From positions 1 through 12,604 of the forward strand of contig CAYYSD010000094.1 of the NCBI GenBank assembly GCA_964474285.1: DNA of 12,604 bases, given 5' to 3'. The notes below the pieces were generated by a model. The model saw only the letters and a program-made list of their open reading frames with translations. It had not been told where the DNA came from and searched no databases. Shown piece by piece: positions 11,784-12,604 of the stretch. Position 1 is the stretch's first letter. Each line of letters opens with the position of its first letter. Origin of the DNA: JACRBT01 sp964474285 (GTDB lineage: Bacteria > Chloroflexota > Dehalococcoidia > Tepidiformales > Tepidiformaceae). The position numbers were made by a program, and so were the translations under genes.

Positions 11784-12604
11784 GTGCTCAGCACCAGCCG
11801 AACGACCATCTCCCGGACCCTCAACGGCGTCGCGCCCACCGACGCCGAAGCCATGCTCTTCGCCGCGGAAACGGACCTCGGCGCGCTCCTCGAGGCAGCC
11901 ACGGAACTGCGCGACGCCGGCCACGCCAACCTCGTGAGCTATTCGCGCAAAGTCTTCATCCCGCTCACGCAGCTTTGCCGCGATGTCTGCCACTACTGCA
12001 CCTTCGCGCAGCCGCCGAAGCCTGGCGAACGCGCCTACCTCACCCGCGACGAGGTGCTGGCGATCGCCCGCGCAGGCGCCGAACAGGGCTGCAAAGAGGC
12101 GCTCTTCACCCTCGGCGATAAGCCCGAACTCCGCTACAAGGTCGCCAGGCGCGAACTGGCCGAACTCGGCCACGAGACCACCATCTCCTACCTCACAGAG
12201 ATGGCCGGGGCCGTTCTCAACGAGACCGGACTGCTACCCCACGCCAACCCCGGGGTGATGACGCGCGACGAAATCGCGGCACTCCGCAAGGTCACGGTGT
12301 CGCAGGGCATCATGCTCGAAAGCGTCTCCGAACGGCTCATGGCACGGGGCGCCGCCCACCACGGCTCGCCCGACAAGCTTCCATCCGTGCGCCTCGAGAC
12401 GATGCGCACGGCCGGCGAACTCCAGGTCCCGTTCACCTCCGGCATCCTCATCGGCATCGGCGAAACGCGGACTGAACGGATCGAGTCGTTCCTTGCGCTT
12501 CGCCGGTTGCACCGCGAATACGGGCACATCCAGGAGATCATAGTCCAGAACATCCGCGCCAAGGAATGCACCACGATTGTCGATTGGCCGGAGCCAGACC
12601 TCGA
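11784..12604 (+). CDS. cofG: 7,8-didemethyl-8-hydroxy-5-deazariboflavin synthase subunit CofG, C-terminus beyond window
   Basis: The GTG at 11784 follows GGAGG at 11774-11778 by five bases, and the frame stays open for 273 codons to the window end. The radical SAM cluster motif CxxxCxxC is LCRDVCHYC, with C65, C69 and C72. It sits inside the family block FIPLTQLCRDVCHYCTFA. The stretch ALFTLGDKPELRY and LLPHANPGVM are typical of CofG, the part of FO synthase that forms FO, the deazaflavin chromophore of coenzyme F420, together with CofH (fused as FbiC in actinobacteria). Whether CofH is fused or separate lies outside the window. The product is cytosolic and iron-sulfur dependent. The divergent HxlR gene and its operator candidate suggest control of this first step. 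The F420-dependent reductase at 851 would use the cofactor. Confidence 0.95.
   Translation, partial: MLSTSRTTISRTLNGVAPTDAEAMLFAAETDLGALLEAATELRDAGHANLVSYSRKVFIPLTQLCRDVCHYCTFAQPPKPGERAYLTRDEVLAIARAGAEQGCKEALFTLGDKPELRYKVARRELAELGHETTISYLTEMAGAVLNETGLLPHANPGVMTRDEIAALRKVTVSQGIMLESVSERLMARGAAHHGSPDKLPSVRLETMRTAGELQVPFTSGILIGIGETRTERIESFLALRRLHREYGHIQEIIVQNIRAKECTTIVDWPEPDL

Noticed and set aside
11667..12173. N-terminal extension of the HxlR gene into cofG
   Set aside because: The cofG radical SAM frame occupies that strand region in the other direction, and the ATG at 11666 has a ribosome site and the normal family N-terminus.

Overview
The window is GC-rich bacterial chromosomal DNA. Three features point to Chloroflexota, most likely the Dehalococcoidia side: secreted or anchored proteins with long Thr/Pro linkers (3196-3717 and 8416-9210), two coenzyme F420-linked genes (an F420-dependent reductase-like protein at 851 and the FO synthase subunit CofG at 11784), and several genes with no Shine-Dalgarno site but a -10 element right at the start codon. 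Actinobacteria-like lineages also have F420, so the placement is inference. I support seventeen protein genes (fifteen complete in the window, two cut by its edges), one of the complete ones frameshifted, and one tRNA gene.

Left part (1-3717). A CNNM/CorC-type membrane protein leaves the window on the minus strand. Diverging from it are an F420-dependent nitroreductase-like gene and a kynurenine formamidase-type cyclase overlapping by four bases (GTGA). A class I/II aminotransferase and a Tat-type lipoprotein FKBP prolyl isomerase follow. The convergent gap to clpP holds a long perfect-looking hairpin whose core is identical to the anticodon arm of the tRNA-Pro gene 4 kb away.

Middle (3799-7870). 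clpP (minus) diverges from a VapBC-type toxin-antitoxin pair (plus). Their shared 103-bp gap carries an inverted repeat made of two mirror-image TATACT boxes. Next come a divergent Tag-like DNA glycosylase, an unknown membrane protein, a zinc-binding dehydrogenase broken by one missing base (minus), and tRNA-Pro(GGG) with its own terminator (minus).

Right (7871-12604). A tight three-gene operon of unknown function (8003-9530) encodes a cytosolic protein, a membrane-anchored protein with two copies of a beta-rich domain behind a Thr/Pro stalk, and a small protein. A GGDEF-EAL cyclic-di-GMP enzyme lies opposite. The window ends with an HxlR regulator divergent from cofG, with a near-perfect operator-like inverted repeat halfway between their start codons.

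No CRISPR array, insertion sequence, integrase or rRNA gene was seen. The most notable points are the tRNA anticodon-arm palindrome, the clpP/vapBC shared promoter region, the probable leaderless transcripts, the HxlR/cofG operator and the unknown three-gene operon.
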